A stretch of 64,000 nucleotides of DNA, taken from the NCBI RefSeq assembly GCF_019749295.1, contig NZ_JACWFG010000003.1, forward strand, positions 181,800 through 245,799, in the 5' to 3' direction. Below are positions 53,611-63,503 of this stretch, piece after piece. Source of the DNA: Neobacillus niacini (GTDB lineage: Bacteria > Bacillota > Bacilli > Bacillales > Cytobacillaceae). Position numbers and translations under genes: made by a program. The notes under the pieces were generated by a model, which was not told where the DNA came from, searched no databases, and worked only from the letters and a program-made list of their open reading frames with translations. Positions within the stretch are counted from its first letter, which is position 1, and every line of letters begins with the position of its first letter.

Positions 53611-55503
53611 TTATGCCCTTTGTTGTTTTTTTCGCGCAAGTATAGTCATTCTTTTCACAACTTCTGAAGTAGTCATCCCAATTTCCTCAAGCAGTGAGTC
53701 AACATCTCCGTGCTCAATAAATTGGTCTGGTATCCCCATTCGGTCAATTGCTTGATGATAAAACCCTTGATCATGTGCGTATTCTAACACAAAGCTTCCA
53801 AATCCCCCCTGAAGAACTGCTTCTTCAATCGTAAGGATAGGGATATTTTTTGAGAATAACTGATTGAGCATCTTTTCATCTAATGGCTTTATGAATCGTG
53901 CATTCACTACTTTAACTGAAACTCCTTGTTTTTCAAGAGCTTCTGCTGCCTCCATTGCCATTGGGATTGTGGTACCAAAGGTTAAGATAGCACCATCTTC
54001 GCCTTCCTTTAATACTTCCCATGTGCCAATTGGGATACTCTTTAATTCTTCATCCATAGGAACACCCAAGCCATTTCCTCGAGGAAATCTCATCGCTATA
54101 GGGCCATCATCATATTTTACGGCAGTATAAACCATGTGCTGCCCTTCATTTTCATCTTTAGGCATCATTAGAACCATATTAGGCACATGTCTCAAAAAGG
54201 CAATATCAAATACTCCTTGATGAGTTTCACCGTCTGCTCCTACTAATCCAGCACGATCAATTCCAATGAAGACATTTAGATTTTGACGGCAAATGTCATG
54301 AACGACTTGATCATAGGCTCGTTGTAAAAAAGTCGAATAAATTGCTAAAAATGGCTTCATATTTTGCGTGGCTAATCCTGCCGCTACAGTAGCAGCATGC
54401 TGCTCAGCAATTCCAACATCATACATTCTCTCTGGAAATTCGCTTGCAAAGCCCTCTAGCTTTGATCCAACTGGCATTGCTGGGGTAATTGCTACAATTC
54501 GTTCGTCGCTTCTTGCAAGCTTACGAACTGTTTCACTTACTAAGCTGCTCCAGGCTGGCGGTGCTTTATCTGGCTTAACAAAGTCCCCTGTATCCATCTT
54601 ATAAGGTCCGGTTCCGTGCCATGTCCCTTTTTTATCACTTTCAGCAGGATGGAAGCCCTTCCCCTTCTTAGTGATGACATGAAGAAGGACTGGGCCTTCA
54701 GTTTTCTTTGCATAACGAAAATTCTCAAATAATGCTTCAAAATCATGTCCATCTACTGGACCTAAATAAGTAAAGCCCAACTCCTCAAAGAACATGCCGG
54801 AAACAAATAAGTATTTAAGACTGTCTTTTACTCGCTCAGCCGTAGCAGCAAGTTTACCGCCAACAGCAGGGACCTTTTTTAAGAACAATTCTAATTCATC
54901 TTTGACCCATTGATACTTACCAGCTGTTCTTAACTGCCCAAGTATATTATGAAGCGCACCAACATTAGGTGCAATCGACATCTCATTGTCGTTAAGTATA
55001 ACAATCATGTTCTTTTTTTCATGGCCAATGTGGTTTAAAGCCTCTAAAGCCATTCCACCTGTTAGTGCACCATCTCCGATAATAGGTACAACATAAGAAT
55101 CTTCTTTTTTCAAATCTCTGGCAATGACCATTCCCATTGCTGCCGATAGAGATGTTGAACTATGCCCAGTCTCCCAAACATCATGTTCACTTTCAATTCT
55201 TTTTGGAAAGCCGCAAAGTCCCTTAAATTGACGCAAAGTATCAAATTCACAAGCTCTGCCTGTCAATATTTTATGAACATAAGACTGATGTCCTACATCC
55301 CAAATAAATTTATCTTTTGGACTGTCGAAACATTTGTGTAAAGCAAGTGTTAGTTCGACAACACCTAAATTTGGTCCAATATGGCCTCCAGTTACAGACA
55401 GCTTTTCAATCAAGAATTGTCGTATTTCTTGACTTAAAACCTCCAATTCTTGATTTGACATCCCTTTTAAAAAGGAAGGGTCTTTTATTGATAACAGATC
55501 CAT
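53611..55503 (-). CDS. dxs: 1-deoxy-D-xylulose-5-phosphate synthase
   Basis: A 630-residue TPP enzyme opening the MEP isoprenoid pathway by condensing pyruvate and glyceraldehyde 3-phosphate. It has [14 protein letters not shown] [10 protein letters not shown], the TPP motif [16 protein letters not shown]...NDNEMS, and [13 protein letters not shown]. The ATG at 55503 matches homologues ([13 protein letters not shown]); an upstream start 21 bp earlier has no better site. A promoter and a terminator-like hairpin occur in the leader. Confidence 0.94.
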   Translation of the reverse strand: MDLLSIKDPSFLKGMSNQELEVLSQEIRQFLIEKLSVTGGHIGPNLGVVELTLALHKCFDSPKDKFIWDVGHQSYVHKILTGRACEFDTLRQFKGLCGFPKRIESEHDVWETGHSSTSLSAAMGMVIARDLKKEDSYVVPIIGDGALTGGMALEALNHIGHEKKNMIVILNDNEMSIAPNVGALHNILGQLRTAGKYQWVKDELELFLKKVPAVGGKLAATAERVKDSLKYLFVSGMFFEELGFTYLGPVDGHDFEALFENFRYAKKTEGPVLLHVITKKGKGFHPAESDKKGTWHGTGPYKMDTGDFVKPDKAPPAWSSLVSETVRKLARSDERIVAITPAMPVGSKLEGFASEFPERMYDVGIAEQHAATVAAGLATQNMKPFLAIYSTFLQRAYDQVVHDICRQNLNVFIGIDRAGLVGADGETHQGVFDIAFLRHVPNMVLMMPKDENEGQHMVYTAVKYDDGPIAMRFPRGNGLGVPMDEELKSIPIGTWEVLKEGEDGAILTFGTTIPMAMEAAEALEKQGVSVKVVNARFIKPLDEKMLNQLFSKNIPILTIEEAVLQGGFGSFVLEYAHDQGFYHQAIDRMGIPDQFIEHGDVDSLLEEIGMTTSEVVKRMTILARKKQQRA

Positions 55504-55547
55504 GTTTGGACCACTCACTTTCATACTTTATCTGTCAGTTCACTCGA

Positions 55548-55584
55548 TTAAAAAATAGCCGCTAACACTATTCGTGATAACGGC
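55548..55584 (-). promoter_or_regulatory. Terminator-like hairpin in the dxs leader
   Basis: On the minus strand GCCGTTATCAC-GAATA-GTGTTAGCGGC (one mismatch, one G-U pair) followed by TATTTTTT. It lies between a SigA-type promoter (55613-55640) and the dxs start, so it is either the terminator of the xseA-xseB-ispA transcript or an attenuator of dxs. Confidence 0.65.
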
Positions 55585-55612
55585 ATTAACAACGTTCTCT
55601 ACATTGACAACA

Positions 55613-55640
55613 ATTATAACACAATTACGTTGTTGTTCAA
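55613..55640 (-). promoter_or_regulatory. SigA-type promoter between ispA and dxs
   Basis: On the minus strand TTGAAC (55635-55640), 16 bp, TATAAT (55613-55618). Transcription would start near 55606, about 100 bases before dxs and before the hairpin. Confidence 0.6.
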
Positions 55641-55652
55641 ATACCAGTTATT

Positions 55653-56546
55653 TTAGTGATCTCTAGCTGCTACAAGATCAGCAATTTCGCTAAGTAAATT
55701 TATATCAAGCCCTGTCTTTGTCAGGTATTGCTTGGACTTTTCCAAATGCTTTTGTAATGCTTCCTTTGCACCATCCATCGTTAAGAGCTGTGGATACGTA
55801 CTTTTATTATTTGTGGTATCACTGCCAACAGGTTTACCCAAGACTTCGGGATTTCCTTCCAAATCGAGAATGTCATCACGAATTTGAAAAGCAAGCCCCA
55901 GATGATGGGCAAATGAAGAAAGGTTCTCAAGCTGCTCTTGATTTGCCCCGCCTAACAATGCACCCGCGATGACGCTAAATCTTAAAAGTCTGCCTGTTTT
56001 ATGTATATGAATATACTCAAGTTCTTCAATGGTTAGAGCTTTTCCCTCCCCTTCCATATCCGCTACCTGACCGCCAACCATACCCTCACTTCCAGCAGCT
56101 TTGGCCATTTCAATTACCAGCTGAAGCTTCGTCTCACTCGAAGCAATCTCGTTTGAAATTTTTCCAATTACCTCAAAGCTGTAGGTTAATAAGGCATCTC
56201 CTGCTAATATAGCGATTGCGTCACCAAAGACTTTATGATTCGTTGGCTTACCTCTTCTGAGATCATCATTGTCCATACTTGGCAAGTCATCATGGATTAA
56301 TGAATAGGTATGGATCATTTCAATTGCTGAAGCAGCTAATAGCCCATTTCTAGGCTCTTTTCCAAAAGCTGCAAGGGTAGCAAATAATAGTAAGGGACGG
56401 ATTCTTTTCCCGCCTGCTTCAAGGGAATAATGCATTGCTTCTTTGATTATAGGAGGTGAATTCAGCCTTTCCACCAAGGTTCGAAGCTCTAATTCAAGCA
56501 GCTGTTTATATTCTTGTGTAAAAGCATCTAGAACTTTAGTATTCAA
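55653..56546 (-). CDS. ispA: Farnesyl diphosphate synthase IspA (YqiD)
   Basis: A 297-residue trans-prenyltransferase. First aspartate-rich motif DDLPSMDNDD (about 92-101), second DDILD (about 235). Alanine/glycine-rich EAGGKRIRPLL precedes. It makes farnesyl diphosphate for undecaprenyl, menaquinone and haem A side chains. Overall context xseA-xseB-ispA-dxs is conserved in Bacillus. Confidence 0.93.
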   Translation of the reverse strand: MNTKVLDAFTQEYKQLLELELRTLVERLNSPPIIKEAMHYSLEAGGKRIRPLLLFATLAAFGKEPRNGLLAASAIEMIHTYSLIHDDLPSMDNDDLRRGKPTNHKVFGDAIAILAGDALLTYSFEVIGKISNEIASSETKLQLVIEMAKAAGSEGMVGGQVADMEGEGKALTIEELEYIHIHKTGRLLRFSVIAGALLGGANQEQLENLSSFAHHLGLAFQIRDDILDLEGNPEVLGKPVGSDTTNNKSTYPQLLTMDGAKEALQKHLEKSKQYLTKTGLDINLLSEIADLVAARDH

Positions 56547-56549
56547 AGC

Positions 56550-56783
56550 CTACACCTCCTCTTCAATCGTAAAGTTTTGTTTACGTCCGTCCTCCGTAAT
56601 AATCTGAGTTAATTGTTCTTCAACATTTTTCAGCTTATCATGGCAAAGCTTTGACAGCTCCATTCCCTCTTTATAAAAGGCAATAGCTGCTTCTAGCGGG
56701 ACATCCCCTTCTTCAAGCTTATCCACAATTTGCTCCAGCTTATTCATAGCTTCCTCAAAGGAAATGTTTTGTTCATTACTCAC
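56550..56783 (-). CDS. xseB: Exonuclease VII small subunit
   Basis: A 77-residue protein with the XseB pattern [20 protein letters not shown] and [16 protein letters not shown]. It overlaps xseA by 8 bp and is followed by ispA after 3 bp, so all three are coupled. It regulates or assembles XseA on single-stranded DNA. Confidence 0.92.
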   Translation of the reverse strand: MSNEQNISFEEAMNKLEQIVDKLEEGDVPLEAAIAFYKEGMELSKLCHDKLKNVEEQLTQIITEDGRKQNFTIEEEV

Positions 56784-58131
56784 GGTTTTCGCTCTCCTTT
56801 ATGTTCGTTACATTGCAGAGAAGGCTGCCATCTGTTAATTGAATTTGTAGTGGTTCATTCTCTCTAACTTGATTAATACTTTTTATTAACACATTGTCTT
56901 CAGAATAGACGAGACTGTATCCCCGGTCCATTATTTTTAACGGGCTTAAAGCTTGGAGTGTTGAAATGACCTTTTCAAATTGAGTTTGTTTCTTCAAGAA
57001 TATTTGAATCATTGCCCGCCCCATATCTTTTTGTGAGCGGTCAAATCTACTCTCTGCTTCTCGTAAAGCTATTCTTGGATGGTTCCGAACTAGACGTTTA
57101 TGAATGGTCTCATGCTGCCCTTTTTTTACATCCATCAATCGAGAAGCACCACGAACTAGCAATTCTGTTAATTTATCAACATGTTCAAGCTTTTGTTCGT
57201 AAAGGCGCTGAGGATAACGGAACGCATAGGATCTTTGCGCGCGGTCTAACCGCTGTTTTTCGTATCGATATCTTCCACTCATGGATTGAAGCATCCGGGT
57301 TTTTCTTTGCAATAACCGCTCCATTAATTCATCTATATGAGGAACAGCTAACTCCGCTGCTGCAGTAGGAGTTGGAGCACGCATGTCTGCAACAAAATCA
57401 GCAATTGTAAAATCAGTTTCATGCCCTACGGCAGATATGACTGGGACCAGCGATTGAAAAATAGCTCTAGCAACTAACTCTTCGTTAAAAGCCCATAATT
57501 CTTCAATAGAGCCGCCTCCACGCCCAACAATAAGTACATCTATCTCGTCCATTTTGTTAGCTTTTTCAATGGCCCGTGCTATAGAAGGTGCCGCATTTTC
57601 ACCTTGTACAAGTGCAGGTAATACAAGAATATTAGCAATTGGATAACGTCTTTTAATGGTGGTGATAATATCCCTAATTGCAGCTCCTGTTGGTGATGTG
57701 ATGACACCCACCGTTTTCGGATAGCTCGGTATGGGCTTTTTCTGTTCAATAGAAAATAAGCCTTCACTTTCAAGTCTTTTTTTTAACTGCTCGTAAGCCA
57801 AAAATAATTCTCCAATACCATCTGGACGCATTTCTTTGATATATATTTGGTATTGCCCACTAGGCTCGTATACAGAGATATCTCCTTTAACTACGACCTT
57901 CATACCGTTTTCTGGCGAAAACTTCATAGCTCGTGATTGGCTGGAGAACATTACAGCAAGAATACGGGCTTTGTCATCCTTTAATGTAAAATACATATGC
58001 CCACTAGAATGCTGTTTGAAGTTAGATATTTCACCTCGTACATGGACATCCTGCAAATGTGGGTCTGCGTCGAATTTTCTTTTTATGTATTTTGTTAATG
58101 CAATTACAGATAAATACTTTTTCTCCTGCAT
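56776..58131 (-). CDS. xseA: Exonuclease VII large subunit
   Basis: A 451-residue nuclease. N-terminal OB fold ([25 protein letters not shown]), then the catalytic domain with [29 protein letters not shown] and [27 protein letters not shown] (listed in pieces from about 130 to 270), and a C-terminal coiled coil. Degrades single-stranded DNA with XseB. Confidence 0.94.
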   Translation of the reverse strand: MQEKKYLSVIALTKYIKRKFDADPHLQDVHVRGEISNFKQHSSGHMYFTLKDDKARILAVMFSSQSRAMKFSPENGMKVVVKGDISVYEPSGQYQIYIKEMRPDGIGELFLAYEQLKKRLESEGLFSIEQKKPIPSYPKTVGVITSPTGAAIRDIITTIKRRYPIANILVLPALVQGENAAPSIARAIEKANKMDEIDVLIVGRGGGSIEELWAFNEELVARAIFQSLVPVISAVGHETDFTIADFVADMRAPTPTAAAELAVPHIDELMERLLQRKTRMLQSMSGRYRYEKQRLDRAQRSYAFRYPQRLYEQKLEHVDKLTELLVRGASRLMDVKKGQHETIHKRLVRNHPRIALREAESRFDRSQKDMGRAMIQIFLKKQTQFEKVISTLQALSPLKIMDRGYSLVYSEDNVLIKSINQVRENEPLQIQLTDGSLLCNVTNIKESENRE

Positions 58132-58145
58132 AACGAACTCCTCTT

Positions 58146-59000
58146 TTAGGAATGCAACGTATTTTTCGCCGACTTAAGAGTGTTATACATTAGCATTGTA
58201 ATCGTCATCGGCCCGACTCCTTTTGGAACAGGGGTAATATAACCTGCCTTTTTGCTCACTTCATCAAAAGCAACATCTCCGCAAAGCTTTCCGGCTTCAT
58301 TCCGGTTTATCCCTACATCAATTACAACTGCACCCTCTTTTACATGTTCAGCTTTAATAAAGTTAGCTATCCCGACTGCTGCAACGATAATATCTGCTTG
58401 TGATGTATGGTACTTTAAATCTGCTGTTCTTGAATGACAATAAGTTACGGTCGCATGCTGATTTAGAAACAACTGACCTACCGGTTTTCCAACAATATTG
58501 CTTCTTCCAACTACTACAACATGTTTACCGGCAACGGATATACCAGTTTCCTCTAATAGCACCATAATTCCATATGGTGTGCATGGTAAGAAAGCATCTT
58601 GTCCTGTCATCATTCTTCCAATATTTATCGGATGAAATCCGTCAACATCCTTATAAGGGGAGATGGATTCTATTACTTTTGTTTCATCGATATGCTTTGG
58701 AAGCGGAAGCTGCACCAAAATCCCATGGATAGCTGGATCTCCATTTAGTTCCTCAATTTTAGTAAGTAATTCCTCTTGAGAAGTCAATTCCGGCAATTCA
58801 ATTAGCACTGAATGCATACCAAGTTCTCGACAAGTTTTTTCTTTATTTGTTACATATGTTCTCGATGCATGATTATTTCCTACAAGAATTACGGCAAGCC
58901 CTGGGGTAACCCCTAATTTCTTTAATTTATTTACTTCTTCAGCAATTTCTACCTTTTTTTTCGCGGCGATTTCCTTCCCGTCAATAATTGTTGCAGTCAT
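58146..59000 (-). CDS. folD: Methylenetetrahydrofolate dehydrogenase/cyclohydrolase FolD
   Basis: A 284-residue bifunctional folate enzyme (5,10-methylene-THF to 10-formyl-THF). The catalytic K in [27 protein letters not shown] and the NADP motif [16 protein letters not shown] are intact, and [14 protein letters not shown] closes the domain. Located between nusB and xseA as in B. subtilis. Confidence 0.94.
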   Translation of the reverse strand: MTATIIDGKEIAAKKKVEIAEEVNKLKKLGVTPGLAVILVGNNHASRTYVTNKEKTCRELGMHSVLIELPELTSQEELLTKIEELNGDPAIHGILVQLPLPKHIDETKVIESISPYKDVDGFHPINIGRMMTGQDAFLPCTPYGIMVLLEETGISVAGKHVVVVGRSNIVGKPVGQLFLNQHATVTYCHSRTADLKYHTSQADIIVAAVGIANFIKAEHVKEGAVVIDVGINRNEAGKLCGDVAFDEVSKKAGYITPVPKGVGPMTITMLMYNTLKSAKNTLHS

Positions 59001-59034
59001 GACATTTCCCCCTGTTCTATTTGAAATAAAGCAA

Positions 59035-59424
59035 TTATAGTTTTTCTTTTACTTTCGACAGTACACCATTAATAAAACGGCTGGATTGTTCATCTCCGTA
59101 AATTTTTGCTATTTCTATCGCTTCATCTAAGATAACATTTTCAGGAATTTCATTACGGAAATATAATAGCTCGTAAATCGCAATCCTTAACAAATTTCTA
59201 TCAACCGTTGCTAAACGATCCATCGTCCATTTTTCAAGATTTTCTTCAATGTACGGATCAATTTCATTTTTTTGTTCAACTACACCTAAAACTAGCTTTG
59301 TTAAGTAGTCGTCACCTGACTCACCCTCTAAAACATGTTCAATAGCTGAAGATGGATCTGTATTACTTACATCGATTTGAAAAAGAGCTTGTAACGCTTT
59401 TTCCCTTGCTGTTCTTCTTTTCAT
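59035..59424 (-). CDS. nusB: Transcription antitermination factor NusB
   Basis: A 129-residue helical RNA-binding protein starting [18 protein letters not shown], with [18 protein letters not shown] and [16 protein letters not shown]. It works with NusE on boxA for rRNA antitermination. The ATG at 59424 follows AAAGGAG; longer in-frame starts upstream run through AT-rich non-coding sequence. About 160 bp upstream holds no promoter I can defend. Confidence 0.93.
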   Translation of the reverse strand: MKRRTAREKALQALFQIDVSNTDPSSAIEHVLEGESGDDYLTKLVLGVVEQKNEIDPYIEENLEKWTMDRLATVDRNLLRIAIYELLYFRNEIPENVILDEAIEIAKIYGDEQSSRFINGVLSKVKEKL

Positions 59425-59587
59425 TATACCGTTAACTCCTTTAGAGATAATAATTAATTTTTGTCTAATTTTATACAACAATTGCATGATATTGTTTTGT
59501 ACATAAAAAGATAATAGCATAACTAAATTTGATTCGCACTGTAAGAACTTATTTTTACCTAGAAGCATTATACTAATAACCGTAAAA

Positions 59588-59620
59588 AAAGAAAAAACCA
59601 AAGGAAATATACCTTTGGTT
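59588..59620 (-). terminator. Terminator of the accB-accC-yqhY transcript
   Basis: On the minus strand AACCAAAGG-TATATTT-CCTTTGGTT followed by TTTTC and a second T-run. It lies beyond the palindromic repeat that separates it from yqhY. Confidence 0.85.
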
Positions 59621-59636
59621 CAGGCTGTATAAATGT

Positions 59637-59770
59637 CTGTTGATTTCCACTCCAGGCACTTCGCTTTCCGCGGGCGGCCCGGGGAGCCTCCTCGGCGCAT
59701 GAGCGCCTGTGGGGTCTCCCCTGTCCCGTCCTCTGAGCAGGAGTCTTCGTGCCTTCCGCTCCAATCAACG
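59637..59770. repeat. Dispersed palindromic element, copy D
   Basis: Bounded by CTGTTGATTT and CCAATCAACG, with blocks CTCCAGGCACTTCGCTTTCC, GGGGAGCCTCCTCGGCGCAT and GAGTCTTCGTGCCTTCCGCT. Same orientation as copies A and B. It lies in the 388-bp gap between nusB and yqhY, in the 3' untranslated region of the acc transcript. Confidence 0.85.
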
Positions 59771-59812
59771 AGTTAACTTAACTAAGTTTATCACAGCATT
59801 AAGTTTTGTTTT

Positions 59813-60220
59813 TTAAATTTCTTCTTCTATTTCTGGTTCTGGTTTTTGGGTTTCGAATGAGATTCCTACTACGTGTATGTTTACTGCTTCTGCCTCGAGT
59901 GCTGTCATGTTAAGCAGTGCTTGGCGAATGTTGTCTTGTATCTTCCCTGCTACTGTCGGGATTGATACACCAAATTTCATTAAGCAATAAACGTCAACTG
60001 TAATTCCTTCTTCCGATAATTCCACCTTAACACCTTTGCCGTGGTTTTTCTTCCCTAACCGTTCTACCACACCTGTAGCAAAATTCCCGCGCATTTGTGC
60101 TACTCCTTCGACCTCGGACGCAGCAATTCCCGCAATAACTTCAATGACTTCAGGTGCAATTTCTACTTTTCCGTGACCATTGTTCCCTTGGTTCATTTCT
60201 AGTACATTATACTCACTCAT
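59813..60220 (-). CDS. yqhY: Asp23/Gls24 family protein YqhY
   Basis: A 135-residue DUF322 protein: KVEIAPEVIEVIAGIAASEV, the central GVEVxxxEEGITVDVYC-like beta strands, and an acidic C-terminal tail (KPEPEIEEEI). In B. subtilis YqhY is encoded downstream of accBC and influences acetyl-CoA carboxylase activity. The ATG at 60220 has GGAGGTG 6 nt upstream; an in-frame GTG overlaps that site. Confidence 0.9.
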   Translation of the reverse strand: MSEYNVLEMNQGNNGHGKVEIAPEVIEVIAGIAASEVEGVAQMRGNFATGVVERLGKKNHGKGVKVELSEEGITVDVYCLMKFGVSIPTVAGKIQDNIRQALLNMTALEAEAVNIHVVGISFETQKPEPEIEEEI

Positions 60221-60238
60221 AAAGGACACCTCCAGATT

Positions 60239-61594
60239 TTAGATAGACTTCATCACATCATGTAACTCAAGAAATTTCGTATTGAATTGTCCCTCTACAA
60301 AATCTTCATGCTCAAGTAATTTTAAATGGAACGGTATGGTGGTATGTATACCCTCGATTACAAATTCACTTAACGCACGTTTCATTCGTGAGATTGCTTC
60401 TTCCCTGCTGGCACCATATGTGATGACTTTCGCAATCATGGAATCATAATAAGGTGGAATCGTATATCCTGGGTAAGCCGCTGAATCTATTCGAACACCT
60501 AAGCCGCCAGGCGGCAAGTACATATTAATCTTCCCTGCTGAAGGCATAAAATTCTTTTCAGGATTTTCGGCATTAATCCGGCACTCAATTGCCCAGCCCG
60601 TAAAGGTAACATCCTGCTGATTTACCGTTAATTTCTCTCCTGAAGCAACTCGGATTTGCTCTTTAATAAGATCAATACCTGTAACCATTTCTGTTACTGG
60701 GTGCTCAACCTGGATCCTTGTGTTCATTTCCATAAAATAAAATTTACGATTGCGGTAGTCATATATAAATTCTACCGTTCCAGCACCTGAATAATCAACT
60801 GCTTTTGCAGCTTTTACTGCAGCCTCTCCCATTTCCTCACGAATTTCTCCATCTAAGGCAGGTGAAGGAGACTCTTCTAAAAGCTTTTGCAGTCTGCGTT
60901 GAATCGTGCAATCCCTTTCCCCTAAATGAATCGTGTTTCCATAGGAATCAGCTAGTACCTGTATTTCAACATGACGGAAATCCTCAATATACTTTTCTAT
61001 GTATACGCCAGGATTACCGAAAGCAGTTTGAGCCTCTTGCTGTGTAATATTAATACCCTTAACTAGCTCCTGTTCATTTTTTGCAACACGGATCCCTTTA
61101 CCGCCGCCGCCTGCCGTTGCTTTAATGATAACAGGGTACTGAATCCTGCTTACGAGCTCAAGTGCCTCATCTATATCATTTATGATCCCCGTTGAGCCTG
61201 GTACAATTGGTACACCGGCTTCACGCATGGTTTCTCTAGCAATATCTTTCGTTCCCATTCTGGTAATCGCTTCTGGACTTGGTCCAACGAAGGTAATATT
61301 ACATTCACGGCAAAGCTCTGCGAAATCAGCATTTTCAGCTAGAAATCCATAACCTGGGTGAATAGCGTCACAAGCAGTTAGTTTTGCTACACTAATTAAA
61401 TTTGTCACATTCAAGTAACTATCTTTTGATAATGTCGGTCCAATGCAATAGGCTTCATCTGCAAGTTGTACATGCAGTGCTTCACGGTCTGCCTCGGAGA
61501 AAACTGCTACAGATTCAATTCCCATTTCCCTGCAAGCACGAATTATCCTGACCGCTATTTCTCCTCTATTTGCAATTAACAGTTTCTTTATCAT
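60239..61594 (-). CDS. accC: Acetyl-CoA carboxylase, biotin carboxylase subunit
   Basis: A 451-residue ATP-grasp enzyme that carboxylates biotin on Acc[15 protein letters not shown] at the N-terminus, [13 protein letters not shown] (ATP loop, about 159-171), [14 protein letters not shown] with catalytic Arg/Glu. It lies between accB and yqhY. It may also serve the PccB-like carboxyltransferase at 24-26 kb, which lacks its own partner here. Confidence 0.95.
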   Translation of the reverse strand: MIKKLLIANRGEIAVRIIRACREMGIESVAVFSEADREALHVQLADEAYCIGPTLSKDSYLNVTNLISVAKLTACDAIHPGYGFLAENADFAELCRECNITFVGPSPEAITRMGTKDIARETMREAGVPIVPGSTGIINDIDEALELVSRIQYPVIIKATAGGGGKGIRVAKNEQELVKGINITQQEAQTAFGNPGVYIEKYIEDFRHVEIQVLADSYGNTIHLGERDCTIQRRLQKLLEESPSPALDGEIREEMGEAAVKAAKAVDYSGAGTVEFIYDYRNRKFYFMEMNTRIQVEHPVTEMVTGIDLIKEQIRVASGEKLTVNQQDVTFTGWAIECRINAENPEKNFMPSAGKINMYLPPGGLGVRIDSAAYPGYTIPPYYDSMIAKVITYGASREEAISRMKRALSEFVIEGIHTTIPFHLKLLEHEDFVEGQFNTKFLELHDVMKSI

Positions 61595-61609
61595 CCTGTT
61601 ACCCGCTCC

Positions 61610-62125
61610 TTATTCTGGCTTTACCAAAAATAATGGCTGCCCATATTCTACTAATTGGCCATTTTTCACAAGAACTTCAACGACCTCACCATTAACTTCT
61701 GCTTCAATCTCATTGAATAATTTCATTGCTTCAACAATACATACAATAGAATCCTTTGTAACAATAGAACCAGCTTTTACATACGCATCTGTATCTGGTG
61801 TTGGTGAGGCATAAAAAGTCCCAACCATGGGAGAAGTAATTTTGTGTAAATTAGATGTGTCAGCTTGACTTGCTGCAGCATTGTTTACTGTTTCTTGTAC
61901 CACTTCTTGAACAGGTGTCGAAGTAGAAACTGCTGCAGGTGCAGCTGGTTGAATAACAGGAACAACTTCAACTGGTGCTTGTGGCACTGCCTGTACAGTT
62001 GTAACTGTTGTGCCTGTGTTTTTTTTCATTTTGATTTTAGAACCTTCATTTTCATATACGAATTCATCAATGCTGGACTGGTCAACCAATTTGATTAATT
62101 CTCTAATCTCTTGTACTTTTAACAT
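61610..62125 (-). CDS. accB: Acetyl-CoA carboxylase biotin carboxyl carrier protein
   Basis: A 171-residue carrier protein. N-terminal dimerisation part, an Ala/Pro/Val-rich linker (about 45-90) and the C-terminal biotinyl domain with K135 in [10 protein letters not shown] (EAMKL replaces the more common EAMKM). The ATG at 62125 follows AAGGAG. Its promoter overlaps a FapR-like operator. Confidence 0.94.
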   Translation of the reverse strand: MLKVQEIRELIKLVDQSSIDEFVYENEGSKIKMKKNTGTTVTTVQAVPQAPVEVVPVIQPAAPAAVSTSTPVQEVVQETVNNAAASQADTSNLHKITSPMVGTFYASPTPDTDAYVKAGSIVTKDSIVCIVEAMKLFNEIEAEVNGEVVEVLVKNGQLVEYGQPLFLVKPE

Positions 62126-62150
62126 ACTGAACACTCCTTGTCCCACTAAA

Positions 62151-62167
62151 TTAAGACTAACTACTAA
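62151..62167 (-). promoter_or_regulatory. FapR-like operator of accBC
   Basis: On the minus strand TTAGTAGTTAGTCTTAA differs at two positions from the FapR consensus TTAGTACCTAGTCTTAA. It lies immediately downstream of the -10 hexamer, over the expected start of transcription, the usual repressor position for FapR. FapR would be released by malonyl-CoA, the product of this enzyme. Confidence 0.6.
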
Positions 62168-62168
62168 T

Positions 62169-62198
62169 ACTATACGCTAATACCTTATTAAAGTTCAA
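62169..62198 (-). promoter_or_regulatory. SigA promoter of accB
   Basis: On the minus strand TTGAAC (62193-62198), 18 bp, TATAGT (62169-62174), 44 bp before the accB start. Confidence 0.65.
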
Positions 62199-62220
62199 TA
62201 ATCTTCTTCACCTATCAGCA

Positions 62221-62248
62221 AAAAAGGAAAGCCTCAGCTTTCCTTTTT
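62221..62248 (-). terminator. Terminator of the spoIIIA operon
   Basis: AAAAAGGAAAGC-CTCA-GCTTTCCTTTTT, perfect 12-bp stem with T/A tails, 8 bases past the spoIIIAH stop. Confidence 0.88.
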
Positions 62249-62255
62249 ACTGTTT

Positions 62256-62834
62256 TTATTTAGTTGGCTGGAATTCAACAGCAACAAAGTTTGTTTCTCC
62301 AATTTCTTTCTTTACCATTTGAATAATCGCATTTGCTTCTGATTTAGAAGACTCTTTATTTGATTTTACAATAATTTTTACGGTTGAACCATCTGCTCTA
62401 ACTAAAGCATCTTCGTAATCCATTGCTTTAATTAATGTTTCAAGCATTTCTTCCTTTTGAGCAATTTCATTTAATTTTTTCATTTGGTCAACCGCTTCAC
62501 TTCTTTCATCAGCAGGCAGATCAGTTGTTGCTACAACAGTACTTAACTGTTCTTTTAATTCGCTGCGCTCATCTTGAAGCTTTAAACGAAGTGCCTCAAA
62601 CTCTTCGTCACCAGCAACCTGTGAAATGATTGTATCGCCATCTTTTGTTTCAGTGTCAGTTTTAGCATCAGTCTTGGTATCTGTTTTAGTTTCCTTTTGA
62701 TCAGCTTTTTCTTCTTGTTTCACAGCAGCAAGCTCATTGCTTTTTTGTTCAGGAGATGTAATGTAGTAAACAGATAACACAACCACCAAACTTAACATTG
62801 TTAATAACCAAACTGTTTGTTTTTTCAATAGCAT
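62256..62834 (-). CDS. spoIIIAH: Stage III sporulation protein AH
   Basis: A 192-residue mother-cell membrane protein that interacts with forespore SpoIIQ to zip the engulfing membranes. N-terminal transmembrane helix (about 8-26), then an acidic, Lys/Asp/Thr-rich low-complexity linker (KADQKETKTDTKTD, about 42-68) and the C-terminal ring-building YscJ/FliF-like domain. Last gene of spoIIIAA-AH. Confidence 0.93.
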   Translation of the reverse strand: MLLKKQTVWLLTMLSLVVVLSVYYITSPEQKSNELAAVKQEEKADQKETKTDTKTDAKTDTETKDGDTIISQVAGDEEFEALRLKLQDERSELKEQLSTVVATTDLPADERSEAVDQMKKLNEIAQKEEMLETLIKAMDYEDALVRADGSTVKIIVKSNKESSKSEANAIIQMVKKEIGETNFVAVEFQPTK

Positions 62835-62849
62835 TCGTAATTCCCCCTT

Positions 62850-63503
62850 TTATTTTTTAGGCATAACGGCAACTCGATGACTTGGTACGTCAAGCGCTCT
62901 TGTTACTGCCTCAATGATCCATTTTTTCACTTGAATATTTTCTGCACCTTTGGCAACTACCAGTACACCGCGTATTTCAGGTTTCTTTTCCTCGATTACA
63001 ATCGGTACTTCCTTCTCCCCATTCCTAATGATCACTACTTGCTCATCAGTTGAGGTATCCTGAACCTTCCGTTCCCCACCCTCATTGTCTTTTTCTTCTG
63101 TTGTTTGGGATTTTGTAATCGTATTTTTCTCAAGCACTTTCTTATCTGTAGAATCAATATTCACCACTACCATCACATCATCTACACCCAGCATTTCTTC
63201 AAGTGCCTTCGTCAACTGCTTCTCATATGTCTCTTCATAACCGGTGATTGACTTATTATTTGAATCCTTTTTAAGACTGAAGGTCTCAACATCTTCCGTT
63301 TGTCCCTGGCTGCTGCTGACAGCCTGACTTTCAATCGGAGAGGTTTTGTCAGAAAATAATACATTGCCGACAATCATGAATGCTGCCCCGATACAAAGTA
63401 CTAGAACCATATATTGATACTTTCCAGTCTTTTTATCGCTGTTTTCTCCCTTTGAAACTATGTTTTTAAGCCATGAAAACGACCCTTTATTATTATTGTC
63501 CAT
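62850..63503 (-). CDS. spoIIIAG: Stage III sporulation protein AG
   Basis: A 217-residue protein with a short cytosolic N-terminus, a transmembrane helix (about 31-49) and a ring-forming domain containing LEEMLGVDDVMVVVNIDST and IRGVLVVAKGAENIQVK. It builds the large oligomeric ring of the mother cell-forespore channel. The start overlaps spoIIIAF by 11 bp. Confidence 0.92.
   Translation of the reverse strand: MDNNNKGSFSWLKNIVSKGENSDKKTGKYQYMVLVLCIGAAFMIVGNVLFSDKTSPIESQAVSSSQGQTEDVETFSLKKDSNNKSITGYEETYEKQLTKALEEMLGVDDVMVVVNIDSTDKKVLEKNTITKSQTTEEKDNEGGERKVQDTSTDEQVVIIRNGEKEVPIVIEEKKPEIRGVLVVAKGAENIQVKKWIIEAVTRALDVPSHRVAVMPKK

Noticed and set aside
59568..59768. Two overlapping frames through copy D of the repeat
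   Set aside because: Arg/Pro/Gly-rich translations in two frames arise only from the GC-rich repeat; no start signals.
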